A stretch of 64,000 nt of DNA from JAPLJU01 sp036725345 (lineage in GTDB: Bacteria; Desulfobacterota; Syntrophia; Syntrophales; UBA2192). Positions 42,087 to 51,181 of the stretch are shown here, piece after piece (the stretch's first letter is position 1; each line of letters opens with the position of its first letter). Below the pieces are notes generated by a model. That model saw nothing but the letters and a program-made list of their open reading frames with translations, ran no database searches and was not told where the DNA came from. The stretch covers positions 62,001-126,000 of the forward strand of contig DAIMEJ010000009.1 in assembly GCA_036725345.1 (NCBI GenBank), given 5' to 3'. The position numbers were made by a program, and so were the translations under genes.

Positions 42087-43534
42087 ACCTCAAAAACGTC
42101 CTTCACATCCTGGGGCTCTTTCTCTTCTTCCTCGGCCTCACCATGGTCCCCGCCATGGTCATCTCCTTCTATACGGAAGGCGGGGATCTCCAGTCCCTGG
42201 CGGCCTCCTTTTTTATCACCAGCGGCGCGGGCTTTCTTCTCGCGCTCCTCTTCGAGAAGAGCGAGGAGAGAATCTCCCTCACCCGCCGGGAGGGCTTTCT
42301 CATTGCCACCTTGGGCTGGGTTTTCGCGGCGGCCTTCGGGGGGCTGCCTTTCCTGATTCACGGTGCCGCGCCCACCTTTACCGACTCTTTTTTCGAAACC
42401 ATGTCGGGTTTCACGACAACGGGCGCTTCCGTCATTTCGGGTCTGGATCACCTCCCGCGGGGTCTTCTTTTCTGGCGGGCCTTCACCCAGTGGCTGGGCG
42501 GGATGGGGATCATCGTCCTTGCCATCGCCGTCCTCCCTGTCCTCGGCGTGGGCGGTATGCAGCTCTACAAGGCCGAGTTGCCCAGTCCCGTGAAGGATAA
42601 GATTACCCCCAGGGTCGTCGATACGGCCAAACTCCTCTGGGGTGTCTACGTCCTCATCTCCCTGGTGCAGTTTTTCCTTTTGATGTTCGGAGGGATGAGC
42701 GCCTTCGATGCCGCCTGCCACACCTTTGCAACCATGGCCACGGGCGGTTTCGGCAATTACGATGCCAGCATCAGCCACTTCCAGAGTATCTACATCGAAG
42801 GGGTTATCATCTTCTTCATGGCCGTTGCCGGGATGAACTTCGCCCTTCACTACCGCCTCCTCACGGGGGACGTAAAAAGCTTCCTCAAAGACAGTGAGCT
42901 CCACTTCTACCTCATAGTCATTCTTGTAGCCACAGCCATCATCACCGTCGATATTCACCTGAGTCTCTTCTACTCCCTCGAGAAGGCGCTCCGCGCTTCC
43001 CTGTTCCAGGTGGTCTCCATCATGACCACCACGGGGTTTGTCACGGACAACTTCGACAAGTGGCCCCTTCCCTCCCGGATCATTCTCCTTCTGCTCATGT
43101 TCATCGGCGGCTGTGCCGGCTCCACGGGCGGCGCCATCAAGTGCCTGCGGATCCTCCTCATCATCAAGCATAGCTACCTGGAATTCTACCGCCTCATCCA
43201 CCCCCACGCCGTAGTGGTGGTTAAACTGGGGAGACATATCGTTCCCGCCGACATCATGGCAAGTATCCGGAGCTTCTTTTTCCTCTACATATCGACGGCT
43301 GTCGCGGCGACCCTTTGCCTGGCCTTCCTGGGGCTCGACCTCATCAGCGCCTTCTCGGCCGTGGCGACCACGCTGGGGAACGTCGGCCCGGGTCTCGGCA
43401 TGGTCAATCCCCTGTCAAACTTCTTCGAGGTCCCCCAGGCGGGCAAGTGGATCCTCTCCTTCTGCATGCTCCTGGGACGGCTTGAAATCTTTACGGTTCT
43501 CGTCCTTCTCATTCCCGATTTCTGGAAAAAATAG
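42083..43534 (+). CDS. trkH: Trk potassium uptake membrane protein TrkH
   Basis: Ten-or-so-span K+ channel/transport subunit (483 aa). The four pore-loop motifs are visible: MSGFTTTGASVI, MATGGFGNYD, MTTTGFVTDN and ATTLGNVGPGLG. The N-terminus is hydrophobic from residue 8. It is coupled to trkA and followed by a small terminator. Confidence 0.97.
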   Translation: MNLKNVLHILGLFLFFLGLTMVPAMVISFYTEGGDLQSLAASFFITSGAGFLLALLFEKSEERISLTRREGFLIATLGWVFAAAFGGLPFLIHGAAPTFTDSFFETMSGFTTTGASVISGLDHLPRGLLFWRAFTQWLGGMGIIVLAIAVLPVLGVGGMQLYKAELPSPVKDKITPRVVDTAKLLWGVYVLISLVQFFLLMFGGMSAFDAACHTFATMATGGFGNYDASISHFQSIYIEGVIIFFMAVAGMNFALHYRLLTGDVKSFLKDSELHFYLIVILVATAIITVDIHLSLFYSLEKALRASLFQVVSIMTTTGFVTDNFDKWPLPSRIILLLLMFIGGCAGSTGGAIKCLRILLIIKHSYLEFYRLIHPHAVVVVKLGRHIVPADIMASIRSFFFLYISTAVAATLCLAFLGLDLISAFSAVATTLGNVGPGLGMVNPLSNFFEVPQAGKWILSFCMLLGRLEIFTVLVLLIPDFWKK

Positions 43535-43541
43535 GATTGAA

Positions 43542-43570
43542 AGTCCCCTCCGCCTGTGTTAGGGGATTTT
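43542..43570 (+). terminator. Probable terminator of trkAH
   Basis: Stem TCCCCT/AGGGGA with an 11-base loop followed by TTTT, immediately after trkH. A weak but plausible intrinsic terminator before leuS. Confidence 0.5.
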
Positions 43571-43595
43571 AACCTTCCTTCCGACGGAGAAACCC

Positions 43596-46178
43596 ATGAC
43601 AAGAAAATATAACCCCCACAACATCGAAGAAAAATGGCAGAAGCGCTGGGAAGCGGACCGGATCTTCAAGGTCACCGAGGACCCTTCCAGGAAGAAATAC
43701 TACCTTCTCGAGATGTTCCCCTACCCCTCGGGCAGGATCCACATGGGGCACGTGAGGAATTACACCATCGGGGATGTGGTCGCCCGCTACAAGCGGATGA
43801 GGGGGTTCAACGTCCTCCATCCCATGGGGTGGGACGCCTTCGGGATGCCGGCGGAAAACGCCGCCATCGAGCACGGGATCCATCCGGCGGTCTGGACGAA
43901 CGAGAACATCGACAACATGAAAAAACAGCTCAAGCGGATGGGCTTCAGCTACGACTGGGACCGGGAGCTCTCCACCTGTGAACCCGCCTATTACAAGTGG
44001 GAGCAGCTTTTTTTCCTGTGGATGTACGAGAAGGGACTGGCCTACAAGAAAGGCTCCTCGGTGAACTGGTGTCCGAGCTGCGCGACGGTGCTCGCCAACG
44101 AGCAGGTGGAAGCCGGCCAGTGCTGGCGATGCAGCAGCGTGGTGGAGGAAAAATTCCTCGAGCAGTGGTTCTTCCGCATCACGGCCTACGTGGACGAGCT
44201 TTTGGAATACTGCGACAGGCTTCCCGGCTGGCCGGAGCGTGTCATCACCATGCAGAAAAACTGGATTGGCAGGAGCACCGGCGTCGAGATCACCTTCCCC
44301 ATGGCGGACGGCAAGGGCGACATCAAGGTCTTCACGACGAGGCAGGACACCATCTACGGCGCCACCTTCATGCTCATCGCCGCCGAGCACCCGCTCGTCA
44401 TGGAACTCGCCAGGGGCAAAGCCATCGAGAAGGACGTCGTGGCATACGTCGAGAGGGTCAAGAAACAGGACAAGCTCATGCGGACCTCCGACTACTACGA
44501 GAAGGAGGGCATCTTCCTGGAAAGTTACTGCCTGAACCCCGTGACAGAGAAGAAGATGCCCATTTACGCCGCCAACTTCGTCCTGGCCGACTACGGGACG
44601 GGGTGCGTCATGGCCGTGCCGACCCATGACCAGCGCGATTTCGAGTTTGCCGAGAAATACCGCCTCCCCATGATCGTCGTCATCCAGAACCCGAAGGCCC
44701 CCCTCGACGCCAACGGGATGGCCGAAGCCTACGTGGAGGAGGGCATCCTGGTCAACTCAGGCCCCTTCAACGGCATGAAGAACACGGAGGCGATGGACGC
44801 CATCGCCAGGCATCTCGAATCCGTCGGCCGCGGGAAGCCCACTGTCCAGTTCCGCCTCCGCGACTGGGGCATCTCGCGGCAGAGATACTGGGGTGCCCCC
44901 ATCCCGGTCATCTACTGCGACAAGTGCGGTGTCGTGCCCGTGCCGGAAGCGGATCTGCCCGTGGTCCTTCCCCACGACGTGGAAATCAAGGGAGAGGGGG
45001 GCTCCTCCCTGGAAAGGCACGGAGCCTTCGTGAACACAACGTGCCCGCAGTGCAAGGGAAAAGCCCGGCGCGACACGGACACGATGGACACCTTTGTGGA
45101 GTCCTCCTGGTATTTCGACCGTTTCTGCTGCCCCGATCACGACGTGAAGCCGGGGCTCGACCGGAAGCGGACGGATTACTGGCTCCCCGTGGACCAGTAC
45201 ATCGGGGGCATCGAACATGCCATTCTCCACCTGCTCTATTCCCGGTTCTACACGCGCGTGCTCCGCGATTTCGGCGTCCTGGGTATCTCAGAGCCCTTCA
45301 CGAATCTCCTGACCCAGGGCATGGTCTGCAAGGAGACCACTCGCTGCGCCGAGCACGGTTACCTCTACCCCGACGAAGTCCGGGAGGGCCGCTGCACGCG
45401 TTGCGAAAAACAGGTCATTGTCGGAAAAACGGAGAAGATGTCCAAGTCCCTGAAAAACGTCGTCGACCCCGATTATCTCATCGAGAAATACGGGGCCGAC
45501 ACGGCGAGGGCCTTCTGCCTCTTCGCCTCGCCGCCGGAGAAAGACCTGGAGTGGAGTGACCAGGGCGTGGAAGGGTCCTTCCGGTTCCTGGGCCGGGTAT
45601 GGCGAATCGTGACGGAATACCTGGAGGACATCCGGACCGTCGAGAAATTCAGCGGCCAGGCCGAGCTGGACGGGGAACTCAAAAAGCTCCGCCGTAAAAC
45701 GCATCAAACGATCAAGAAAGTCACAAGCGACATCGAGGACCGTTTCCACTTCAACACGGCCATCAGCGCCATCATGGAACTCGTCAATACCCTCTACGGC
45801 ATCCAGCGGCCCAACAGGGACAATCGCCTTGCCCTTTCCGTTGTCAAAGAATCTCTCGAGACGACGGTCACCCTCCTGTCGCCCATCGTGCCCCACATTG
45901 CCGACGAACTGTGGGAGATGATGGATCACAAGGAGTGCCTCTTTACCATCTCCTGGCCGACCTTCGAGGCGGCCATCGCCGCCGAGGAGGAGATCACCAT
46001 CGTCGTGCAGGTGAACGGCAAAGTACGAGGGCGGATCACCGTCAGCGCCGACGAATCCGACGGCAAGATCAAGGAACTCGCCCTCGCAGAGGAGCGGGCC
46101 GCAAAGTTCATCGAAGGCAAGCAGGTGGAGAAGGTCGTTTATGTGCCGAGGAAGCTAGTGAATATTGTCGTAAAATAA
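43596..46178 (+). CDS. leuS: Leucyl-tRNA synthetase
   Basis: LeuRS (860 aa) charges leucine tRNAs. The HIGH-type motif is YPSGRIHMGHVRNYTIGD, the editing domain has TTRQDTIYGATF and the KMSKS motif is EKMSKSLKNVV. A zinc-type cysteine set (CPSCATVLANEQ...CWRCSS) is present. It is typical in length and followed by lptE. Confidence 0.98.
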   Translation: MTRKYNPHNIEEKWQKRWEADRIFKVTEDPSRKKYYLLEMFPYPSGRIHMGHVRNYTIGDVVARYKRMRGFNVLHPMGWDAFGMPAENAAIEHGIHPAVWTNENIDNMKKQLKRMGFSYDWDRELSTCEPAYYKWEQLFFLWMYEKGLAYKKGSSVNWCPSCATVLANEQVEAGQCWRCSSVVEEKFLEQWFFRITAYVDELLEYCDRLPGWPERVITMQKNWIGRSTGVEITFPMADGKGDIKVFTTRQDTIYGATFMLIAAEHPLVMELARGKAIEKDVVAYVERVKKQDKLMRTSDYYEKEGIFLESYCLNPVTEKKMPIYAANFVLADYGTGCVMAVPTHDQRDFEFAEKYRLPMIVVIQNPKAPLDANGMAEAYVEEGILVNSGPFNGMKNTEAMDAIARHLESVGRGKPTVQFRLRDWGISRQRYWGAPIPVIYCDKCGVVPVPEADLPVVLPHDVEIKGEGGSSLERHGAFVNTTCPQCKGKARRDTDTMDTFVESSWYFDRFCCPDHDVKPGLDRKRTDYWLPVDQYIGGIEHAILHLLYSRFYTRVLRDFGVLGISEPFTNLLTQGMVCKETTRCAEHGYLYPDEVREGRCTRCEKQVIVGKTEKMSKSLKNVVDPDYLIEKYGADTARAFCLFASPPEKDLEWSDQGVEGSFRFLGRVWRIVTEYLEDIRTVEKFSGQAELDGELKKLRRKTHQTIKKVTSDIEDRFHFNTAISAIMELVNTLYGIQRPNRDNRLALSVVKESLETTVTLLSPIVPHIADELWEMMDHKECLFTISWPTFEAAIAAEEEITIVVQVNGKVRGRITVSADESDGKIKELALAEERAAKFIEGKQVEKVVYVPRKLVNIVVK

Positions 46179-46182
46179 GACT

Positions 46183-46221
46183 CAAGGCGCAAGGCAAAGG
46201 GCAAAGGGCAAAAGGCAAAAA
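46183..46221 (+). repeat. AAGGCAAA-type tandem repeat before lptE
   Basis: The leuS-lptE gap consists almost wholly of degenerate AAGGC/AAAGGGC units (about six copies of 6-8 bases). It ends directly before the lptE ATG, so the purine-rich repeat also supplies the only ribosome-site-like sequence. It differs in sequence from the CAGGC repeat between rpoB and rpoC. Confidence 0.7.
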
Positions 46222-46224
46222 GAA

Positions 46225-46776
46225 ATGACAGTCAAGTCGGATTTCAAAAAGGCGGCGGGATATTTGCTGTTTCTCGCCGTCTTTTGCGCCATGTTCCTGG
46301 CAGGGGGGTGCGGATACCACTTCTCCCAGGGCGGGGAGCATATCGCCGCGGATATCCGCCGGGTTTACGTGGACAACTTCACCAACGAAACCAGCGAAGC
46401 CTACGTGGAAAATTACATTCGAAACGGGTTCATCGAGCAATTTCGCAGGTCGACCCGCTTCCGAATCACCGACGGGAAAGAAACGGCTGATGCCGTACTG
46501 ACGGGCAGCATCAAGAATATACGAATGACGCCTCTGGCCTCCGACCAATTCGACAAGGCCACGGTCACCCGCGTCTGGATGGTTGTCGGGATTCAATTTA
46601 AAGAGAGGCAGGGCGGGAAAACAATCTATGTCAACCCCAATTTGACGGGCGACCAATCTTATTCGGTGGACCCCTCGGACACCAACAGGACCTCGATCAA
46701 TAAATCGGCGGCCCTCCAGAAACTCTCCTTCGACCTCGCGGAAAAGGGTTACGGGCTGATCCTGTCGGGTTTTTAG
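46225..46776 (+). CDS. lptE: LPS-assembly lipoprotein LptE
   Basis: LptE (183 aa) plugs LptD to insert lipopolysaccharide in the outer membrane. A signal peptide ends in a lipobox-like LAGGC followed by GYHF, the usual LptE mature start. VYVDNFTNETSEAYVENYI is a family signature. It follows leuS as in many Proteobacteria; holA, often next, is absent. Its stop overlaps that of convergent rpsT by 4 bases. Confidence 0.9.
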   Translation: MTVKSDFKKAAGYLLFLAVFCAMFLAGGCGYHFSQGGEHIAADIRRVYVDNFTNETSEAYVENYIRNGFIEQFRRSTRFRITDGKETADAVLTGSIKNIRMTPLASDQFDKATVTRVWMVVGIQFKERQGGKTIYVNPNLTGDQSYSVDPSDTNRTSINKSAALQKLSFDLAEKGYGLILSGF

Positions 46777-47036
46777 CCCAGTGGATTGACCTTTCGGGTC
46801 AGTCTCGATATCTTCCTGGACGCCGTGTTCTTGTGCAGTACGCCCTTTGAAGCCGCTTTGTCGATGACGACGATGGCTTCGGCCAGGGATTTCCGGGCGT
46901 CATCATTCTTCTTACCCTCCACTGCGCCGAGTACATCCTTCACCCGGGTCTTTACGCCGGACTTCACGGCCGCGTTTCTCTGCCGTCTCTTTTTGTTCTG
47001 CCGCGCCCTTTTTTCCGCAGACTTGTGTGTTGCCAA
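46773..47036 (-). CDS. rpsT: 30S ribosomal protein S20
   Basis: S20 (87 aa), an early-binding 16S rRNA protein. The start MATHKSAEKRARQNKKRRQRN and the end LTRKVNPLG are typical, with alpha-helical basic repeats. It converges on lptE with overlapping stop codons. It has its own promoter at 47078-47104. Confidence 0.97.
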   Translation of the reverse strand: MATHKSAEKRARQNKKRRQRNAAVKSGVKTRVKDVLGAVEGKKNDDARKSLAEAIVVIDKAASKGVLHKNTASRKISRLTRKVNPLG

Positions 47037-47077
47037 AAAAGTCCCTCCCTACAACAGTTTGGTGACGAGTCGGTTCA

Positions 47078-47104
47078 TTTATATCACTTTGAAAACCCTG
47101 TCAA
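47078..47104 (-). promoter_or_regulatory. Probable promoter of rpsT
   Basis: On the minus strand TTGACA (47104-47099) is followed after 15 bases by TATAAA (47083-47078), 41 bases before rpsT. The hexamers are good; the spacer is short. Confidence 0.5.
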
Positions 47105-47127
47105 GCACTAAAAGGCCGACGAAGCGC

Positions 47128-47868
47128 TCATCCGTCGAGAGCCCTGTAAACCGTGAAAAGGCCCAGGCACCCGAGGAATATCAGGACGATACGGCGGTAG
47201 CCCTCTTCCCGGACCATGCCGTAAAAATGAGAGCCCACGAGCGTTCCGACGACGACGGCAGGCAGGGACAGGACGAAGAGTTTGATCACCGTCCCCGTGG
47301 TCAGCCCGTTGGCGGCCTGAACAAATACAACGATGAGACCGGATGCGAGGAAATAGCCCTGAAGCGTGACCTTGATCTGGTCCTTCGTCCAGGGCTGGAG
47401 AGAGGTGTAGATGATGACGGGCGGTCCTGAAGCGCTCAGTGCCCCGCCCAGACATCCGGCCAGAAAACCGTAGAGGTAGGCCCACCGTTCGCGGATGCCC
47501 TGTGGGGGTATCCTGAAGATGAGGCCGTAGAGGGCGTAACCGATGAGCACGGCACCGAGGACGAACTGGATCAGGGCCGTGTCCAGGTGCTTTAGAAGAA
47601 AAACCCCCACGGGAACACCGAAGACCGTCCCCGCGAGCAGCGGGTAGACTCTTCGCCACTCCAGGTGCTGCCTCAACTGGATGAGCAACTGGATTGTAAG
47701 GGCAAGGGCAACAAGGGCCACCAGGGGGATGGCTGTCCTGACATCCAGAAAAAGGATGAGAAGCGGCAGGGACAGGAGGACCGATCCAAAACCGCTCAAT
47801 CCCTGGATGAAGCCCGCCAGAAAGGTCACGGCCAGAAGAAGAGCATATGTCGTCATCTCCGCCGTCAT
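47128..47868 (-). CDS. TauE/SafE-family membrane permease
   Basis: A 246-residue membrane protein with about seven to eight hydrophobic spans and the TauE/SafE (DUF81) repeat features: AGFIQGLSGFGSVLLSLPLL near the N-terminus and GCLGGALSASGPPVIIY near the middle. The family exports or imports sulfur compounds or organic acids; the substrate cannot be told. It stands alone. Confidence 0.85.
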   Translation of the reverse strand: MTAEMTTYALLLAVTFLAGFIQGLSGFGSVLLSLPLLILFLDVRTAIPLVALVALALTIQLLIQLRQHLEWRRVYPLLAGTVFGVPVGVFLLKHLDTALIQFVLGAVLIGYALYGLIFRIPPQGIRERWAYLYGFLAGCLGGALSASGPPVIIYTSLQPWTKDQIKVTLQGYFLASGLIVVFVQAANGLTTGTVIKLFVLSLPAVVVGTLVGSHFYGMVREEGYRRIVLIFLGCLGLFTVYRALDG

Positions 47869-48158
47869 GAGGCAGACTCTCTACGTAACCGTTGCGCGCC
47901 CATCCCCTCTAACAGAACCCCTTTCTCATCTTTTTCGTCATCCCCTGCCGCCGGCAGGCAGGCCTTCGCAGTATGCCGAAAAAGGCGGTGACTTGCAGGA
48001 CGGCCCTCCGCCGCGCGCAAGCGACAGAATTTTTACTTTCGCGGTGGAATTCGGGACCAAAATTTACTAGGATCCAGGGCCATCCTGGTTTCAACAGAAA
48101 GGGCCGGGAGGGTCACGACACCCCTCGCCTTTCTGTCATCGATGGAGCGTGTTTTTCC
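47869..48158. other. Intergenic stretch between permease and ogt genes
   Basis: A 290-base divergent gap. One CCTGCCG/CGGCAGG hairpin (about 47944-47958) and an AT-rich patch near 48029-48069 are visible, but no convincing promoter pair or gene. The ogt reading frame is open through part of it without family-like sequence. Confidence 0.4.
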
Positions 48159-48719
48159 ATGGCGGGAGAGCCCCTTTTTTTTGACATGACGGATTCCCCC
48201 TTCGGGCGGGTGGGCCTCGCCTGGACGGTAAGAAACGGCGTGTTCAGGATCCTGAGAGTGTTTCTGCCGACCCGGGACGTCCCCATGGCGGATCACATCC
48301 GCCGGAATCTCCCGGGATCAAAACGACAATCCTCGGAGGCCTCGGGGTTGATCCTCGAAGGTATCCGCCGCATGCTCCGGGGACGGGTCTTCGAATACAA
48401 TCTCTCCGTTCTCGACCTCGAGTCGTGCACGGACTTCCAGCAGCGCGTTCTTCTGGAGGATCGGAAGATCCCTCGAGGCAGGGCGAGCACCTACGGGAAA
48501 ATCGCCGAGCGCGTGGGTCAACCGAAAGGCGCGAGGGCCGTCGGATCGGCCCTTGCCGCGAACCCCTTTCCGCTGCTCATCCCCTGCCACCGGGTCGTGA
48601 GATCAAACGGCGACCTAGGGGGATTCCAGAGCGGGCCGCAGATGAAAAAAGCCCTCCTCGAGATGGAGGGCGTGCGATTCGACCCGGCGGGGCGTGTGGA
48701 GCCGTCCTTACTCTGGTAG
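48159..48719 (+). CDS. ogt: Methylated-DNA--protein-cysteine methyltransferase
   Basis: Suicide repair protein that removes alkyl groups from O6-alkylguanine (186 aa from the chosen start). The acceptor cysteine motif IPCHRVV is present, with the DNA-binding FQQRVLLEDRKIPRGRASTYG and GAVGSALAANPFPLL-like helix. The frame is open 62 codons upstream; the chosen ATG (MAGEPLFFDMTDSPFG) has GGAG 11 bases before it. A start at 48186 is also possible. Confidence 0.88.
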   Translation: MAGEPLFFDMTDSPFGRVGLAWTVRNGVFRILRVFLPTRDVPMADHIRRNLPGSKRQSSEASGLILEGIRRMLRGRVFEYNLSVLDLESCTDFQQRVLLEDRKIPRGRASTYGKIAERVGQPKGARAVGSALAANPFPLLIPCHRVVRSNGDLGGFQSGPQMKKALLEMEGVRFDPAGRVEPSLLW

Positions 48720-48745
48720 GCGAAAAGAAATGCCCCTTTGTCTTT

Positions 48746-49891
48746 TCAGGCCTTCCTGCTCGCCTTCGCCACGGCCATGTTGTCGCGATGAATCACCTCG
48801 TCGTAGTCCTTGAAACCGAGGACCTGCATAATCTTGCCGGTCTTCAATCCCTGGATCTTGACGAGGTCCTTTGAATTGTAATTCACCAGCCCCTTCGCAA
48901 AGACCTTGCCGTCGGTCCCGATGCAGATGACGGGGTCGCCCACATCGAAGTCTCCCTCCACTTTCGTGATCCCCGAGGGAAGCAGGCTCTTCCCCTGGCT
49001 GACGATGGCTTTCTTCGCTCCGTCATCCAGGAAGAGTTTCCCCCGTGACCGCAGCGTGAAGGCAATCCAGTACTCCCGGCTGGTCATGGGCTCCGCCGAA
49101 GGCAGAAAGAGGGTGCCCTTTTCCTTCCCCGCGAAGAGATCCGCAAGGATCCCCTTCGACTTTCCTCTCGCGATGATGTAGGGAATCCCGCAGGCTGTGA
49201 CCTTCCGGGCGGCGATGACCTTGCTGCGCATGCCGCCCATTCCCACGGGATCGGCCTCCGCCGTCGCCATGGATTCTATCTCGTCGGTGATCTCGGGCAC
49301 GAGCTTGATGAGCCTGGCGCGCTGCTTTCCCGTGGGATTCCGATCGTAAAGTCCTTCCGTGTTGGTGAGGTTGATGAGAATGTCCGCCCGGATGACGTTG
49401 GCGACCATGGCCGCGAGGTGATCGTTGTCGCCGAACTTGATCTCGGCAGCGGAGACTGTGTCGTTTTCATTGATGATGGGAACGACGTTCCAGTCCATCA
49501 GCGTCGAGAGCGTGTTGCGGACGTTGATGTACCGCGCCCGGTCCGTCAGGTCACTCATGGTGAGGAGGATCTGAGCCACGTACACACTGTGCTTGCCGAA
49601 GGCGTTGGAGTAGATGCGCATCAGCCTCCCCTGACCGATGGCGGCGCAGGCCTGTTTCTGCGGCATGCTGTTGAGCTTGCCCGTGATGCCCATCCGGTGC
49701 TTGCCCGAGGCGATGGCCCCGGAGGTGACGATCACGATCTGCATGCCCCCGGACCGCAGTTTCACGATCTCGTCGACGAGCTGCTCCACAATCCCGAGGT
49801 CCACGCCGTCGGCCCCGGCCAGGACGCCGGTGCCGATCTTGATCAGGGCCCGCTTCACATTGGATACGGTTTGTTTTCTCGCCTGGCTCAT
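48746..49891 (-). CDS. proB: Glutamate 5-kinase
   Basis: First enzyme of proline synthesis (381 aa). The amino-acid kinase fold is shown by ALIKIGTGVLAG, VTSGAIASGKHRMG, NENDTVSAAEIKFGDND and GMGGMRSKVIAARK. A C-terminal PUA domain (from about 280, SRGKLFLDDGAKKAIV) gives the long form. It overlaps obgE by ATGA, the usual order; proA is not adjacent. Confidence 0.97.
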   Translation of the reverse strand: MSQARKQTVSNVKRALIKIGTGVLAGADGVDLGIVEQLVDEIVKLRSGGMQIVIVTSGAIASGKHRMGITGKLNSMPQKQACAAIGQGRLMRIYSNAFGKHSVYVAQILLTMSDLTDRARYINVRNTLSTLMDWNVVPIINENDTVSAAEIKFGDNDHLAAMVANVIRADILINLTNTEGLYDRNPTGKQRARLIKLVPEITDEIESMATAEADPVGMGGMRSKVIAARKVTACGIPYIIARGKSKGILADLFAGKEKGTLFLPSAEPMTSREYWIAFTLRSRGKLFLDDGAKKAIVSQGKSLLPSGITKVEGDFDVGDPVICIGTDGKVFAKGLVNYNSKDLVKIQGLKTGKIMQVLGFKDYDEVIHRDNMAVAKASRKA

Positions 49892-50904
49892 TTCGACCAG
49901 AGCCCCCTGTCCTCGAGTTTCTTGACCAGCTCCGCCAGAAGTGCCTTGATGCCTCCACCCGTAACCGCGGAGACGGGGAACATTTTTACGCCCTTTTTCC
50001 GAAAGATGTCAATGACTTTTTGCATCTTTTCGGCAGTGGCGGGGAGGTCCGTCTTCGTGAGCGCCACGATCTGCGGTTTTTCCTTCAGGCGGGCGCCGTA
50101 AAGGGCAAGCTCCCGGTTGACCGCTTCAAAATTCTTCCAGGCCTTCGCCGGAGGCTCCCGGGAGACATCGATCAGGTGCAGCAGCAGCGTCGTCCTTTCG
50201 ATGTGACGAAGAAACCTCGTCCCCAGGCCCGTTCCCGCATGGGCCCCCTCGATGAGACCCGGGATGTCGGCAACCACGAAGGAACGGTCATCACTGTAGC
50301 GCACGACGCCCAGGTTGGGAACGAGGGTCGTGAAGGGATAGTCGGCGATCTTGGGCCGCGCCGCGGAGATCCTCGAGATGAGCGTCGACTTCCCCACGTT
50401 GGGCAGACCGATGATCCCCACATCCGCCAGAAGCTTGAGTTCAAGAAGGACCCGGCGTTCCTCGCCCGGCCGCCCGTCCTCGGCATGACGCGGCGCTCTG
50501 CGGGTCGGCGTTGCAAAGCGGGCGTTTCCGCGGCCGCCGATTCCCCCCCGCGCGGCGATATATTCCTCCCCGTCCGCCGCCAGGTCCGCAAGGACCTCCC
50601 CTGTCTCGGCGTCCCGGACCACCGTCCCGACGGGCACAAGGATCTCCACATCCTGGCCGCTCCGGCCGGTCCGGTTGTTCCCGCTGCCATGGGATCCTCT
50701 CTCGGCCGCGTGATGCTGGTTGAACTTCAGGTCCAGAAGCGTGTGGTGGCCCCGCGAGGCCCTGATGACCACGTCTCCCCCGTTGCCTCCGTCGCCGCCG
50801 TCGGGTCCTCCCCTGGGGACATACTTCTCCCGGCGGAAACTCACGCAGCCTCTCCCGCCGTCGCCCCCTTTCACAAATATCTTTGCCTCGTCGATGAACT
50901 TCAT
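49888..50904 (-). CDS. obgE: GTPase Obg
   Basis: Obg (338 aa) is an essential ribosome-assembly and stress GTPase. The glycine-rich Obg fold opens MKFIDEAKIFVKGGDGG; the G domain has GLPNVGKST, DIPGLIEGA and LTKTDL. The start at 50904 is chosen because the preceding in-frame codons are not Obg-like. It lacks the extra C-terminal domain of some Obg proteins. A terminator hairpin lies only 42 bases upstream, so expression needs read-through or a very close promoter. Confidence 0.96.
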   Translation of the reverse strand: MKFIDEAKIFVKGGDGGRGCVSFRREKYVPRGGPDGGDGGNGGDVVIRASRGHHTLLDLKFNQHHAAERGSHGSGNNRTGRSGQDVEILVPVGTVVRDAETGEVLADLAADGEEYIAARGGIGGRGNARFATPTRRAPRHAEDGRPGEERRVLLELKLLADVGIIGLPNVGKSTLISRISAARPKIADYPFTTLVPNLGVVRYSDDRSFVVADIPGLIEGAHAGTGLGTRFLRHIERTTLLLHLIDVSREPPAKAWKNFEAVNRELALYGARLKEKPQIVALTKTDLPATAEKMQKVIDIFRKKGVKMFPVSAVTGGGIKALLAELVKKLEDRGLWSK

Positions 50905-50946
50905 GTCTTTGAAACCGCTCCCGGAGGCCGGCACGCGCGGCCATAA

Positions 50947-50978
50947 AGAAAGCCCTCATGACGAGATGAGGGCTTTCT
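50947..50978 (-). terminator. Intrinsic terminator directly upstream of obgE
   Basis: A perfect 13-bp stem (AGAAAGCCCTCAT on the minus strand, and its complement) with a 6-base loop and a T-rich end (TTTCTTTAT). It is downstream of csp and 42 bases before the obgE start. It may end csp transcription or act as an attenuator for obgE-proB. Confidence 0.85.
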
Positions 50979-50984
50979 GAGATG

Positions 50985-51160
50985 ACGACCGGGGTTATGA
51001 AAAGATGCGAATGAGCCCTTCAGCAGGGTGCACACAGGCGGCCCGCAGAGCCTTCTGCTGAAGGTCCCCCATGGATCAAGCCGAAGACCTGAAACGCCGG
51101 ATAGCCTCTCGGCTTGTGATGAAATCGCAACGTTCGGCGTCACCCGATCGATCCGCCTGA
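50985..51160 (-). ncRNA. Candidate structured leader RNA between csp and obgE
   Basis: The 203 bases after the csp stop contain nested complementary arms: GGATC/GATCC (51073-51077 with 51150-51154) enclosing ACGCCG/CGGCGT (51094-51099 with 51135-51140), enclosing AGCC/GGCT closed by a GAGA tetraloop on the minus strand (51103-51114). An alternative 7-bp pairing (51078-51084 with 51109-51115) would break the inner stem. A further 10-bp stem (51017-51026 with 51055-51064) follows, then the terminator. AGGGCT (51014-51019 region) can also pair with the terminator arm. No match to a known RNA was recognised. Confidence 0.4.
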
Positions 51161-51181
51161 CGATAACGACCGGAAGCGCCT

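Noticed and set aside
50980..51178. Direct repeats GATGACGACCGG / GATAACGACCGG as insertion target sites
   Set aside because: One mismatch, no transposase and no terminal inverted repeats beside them; likely chance in GC-rich DNA.
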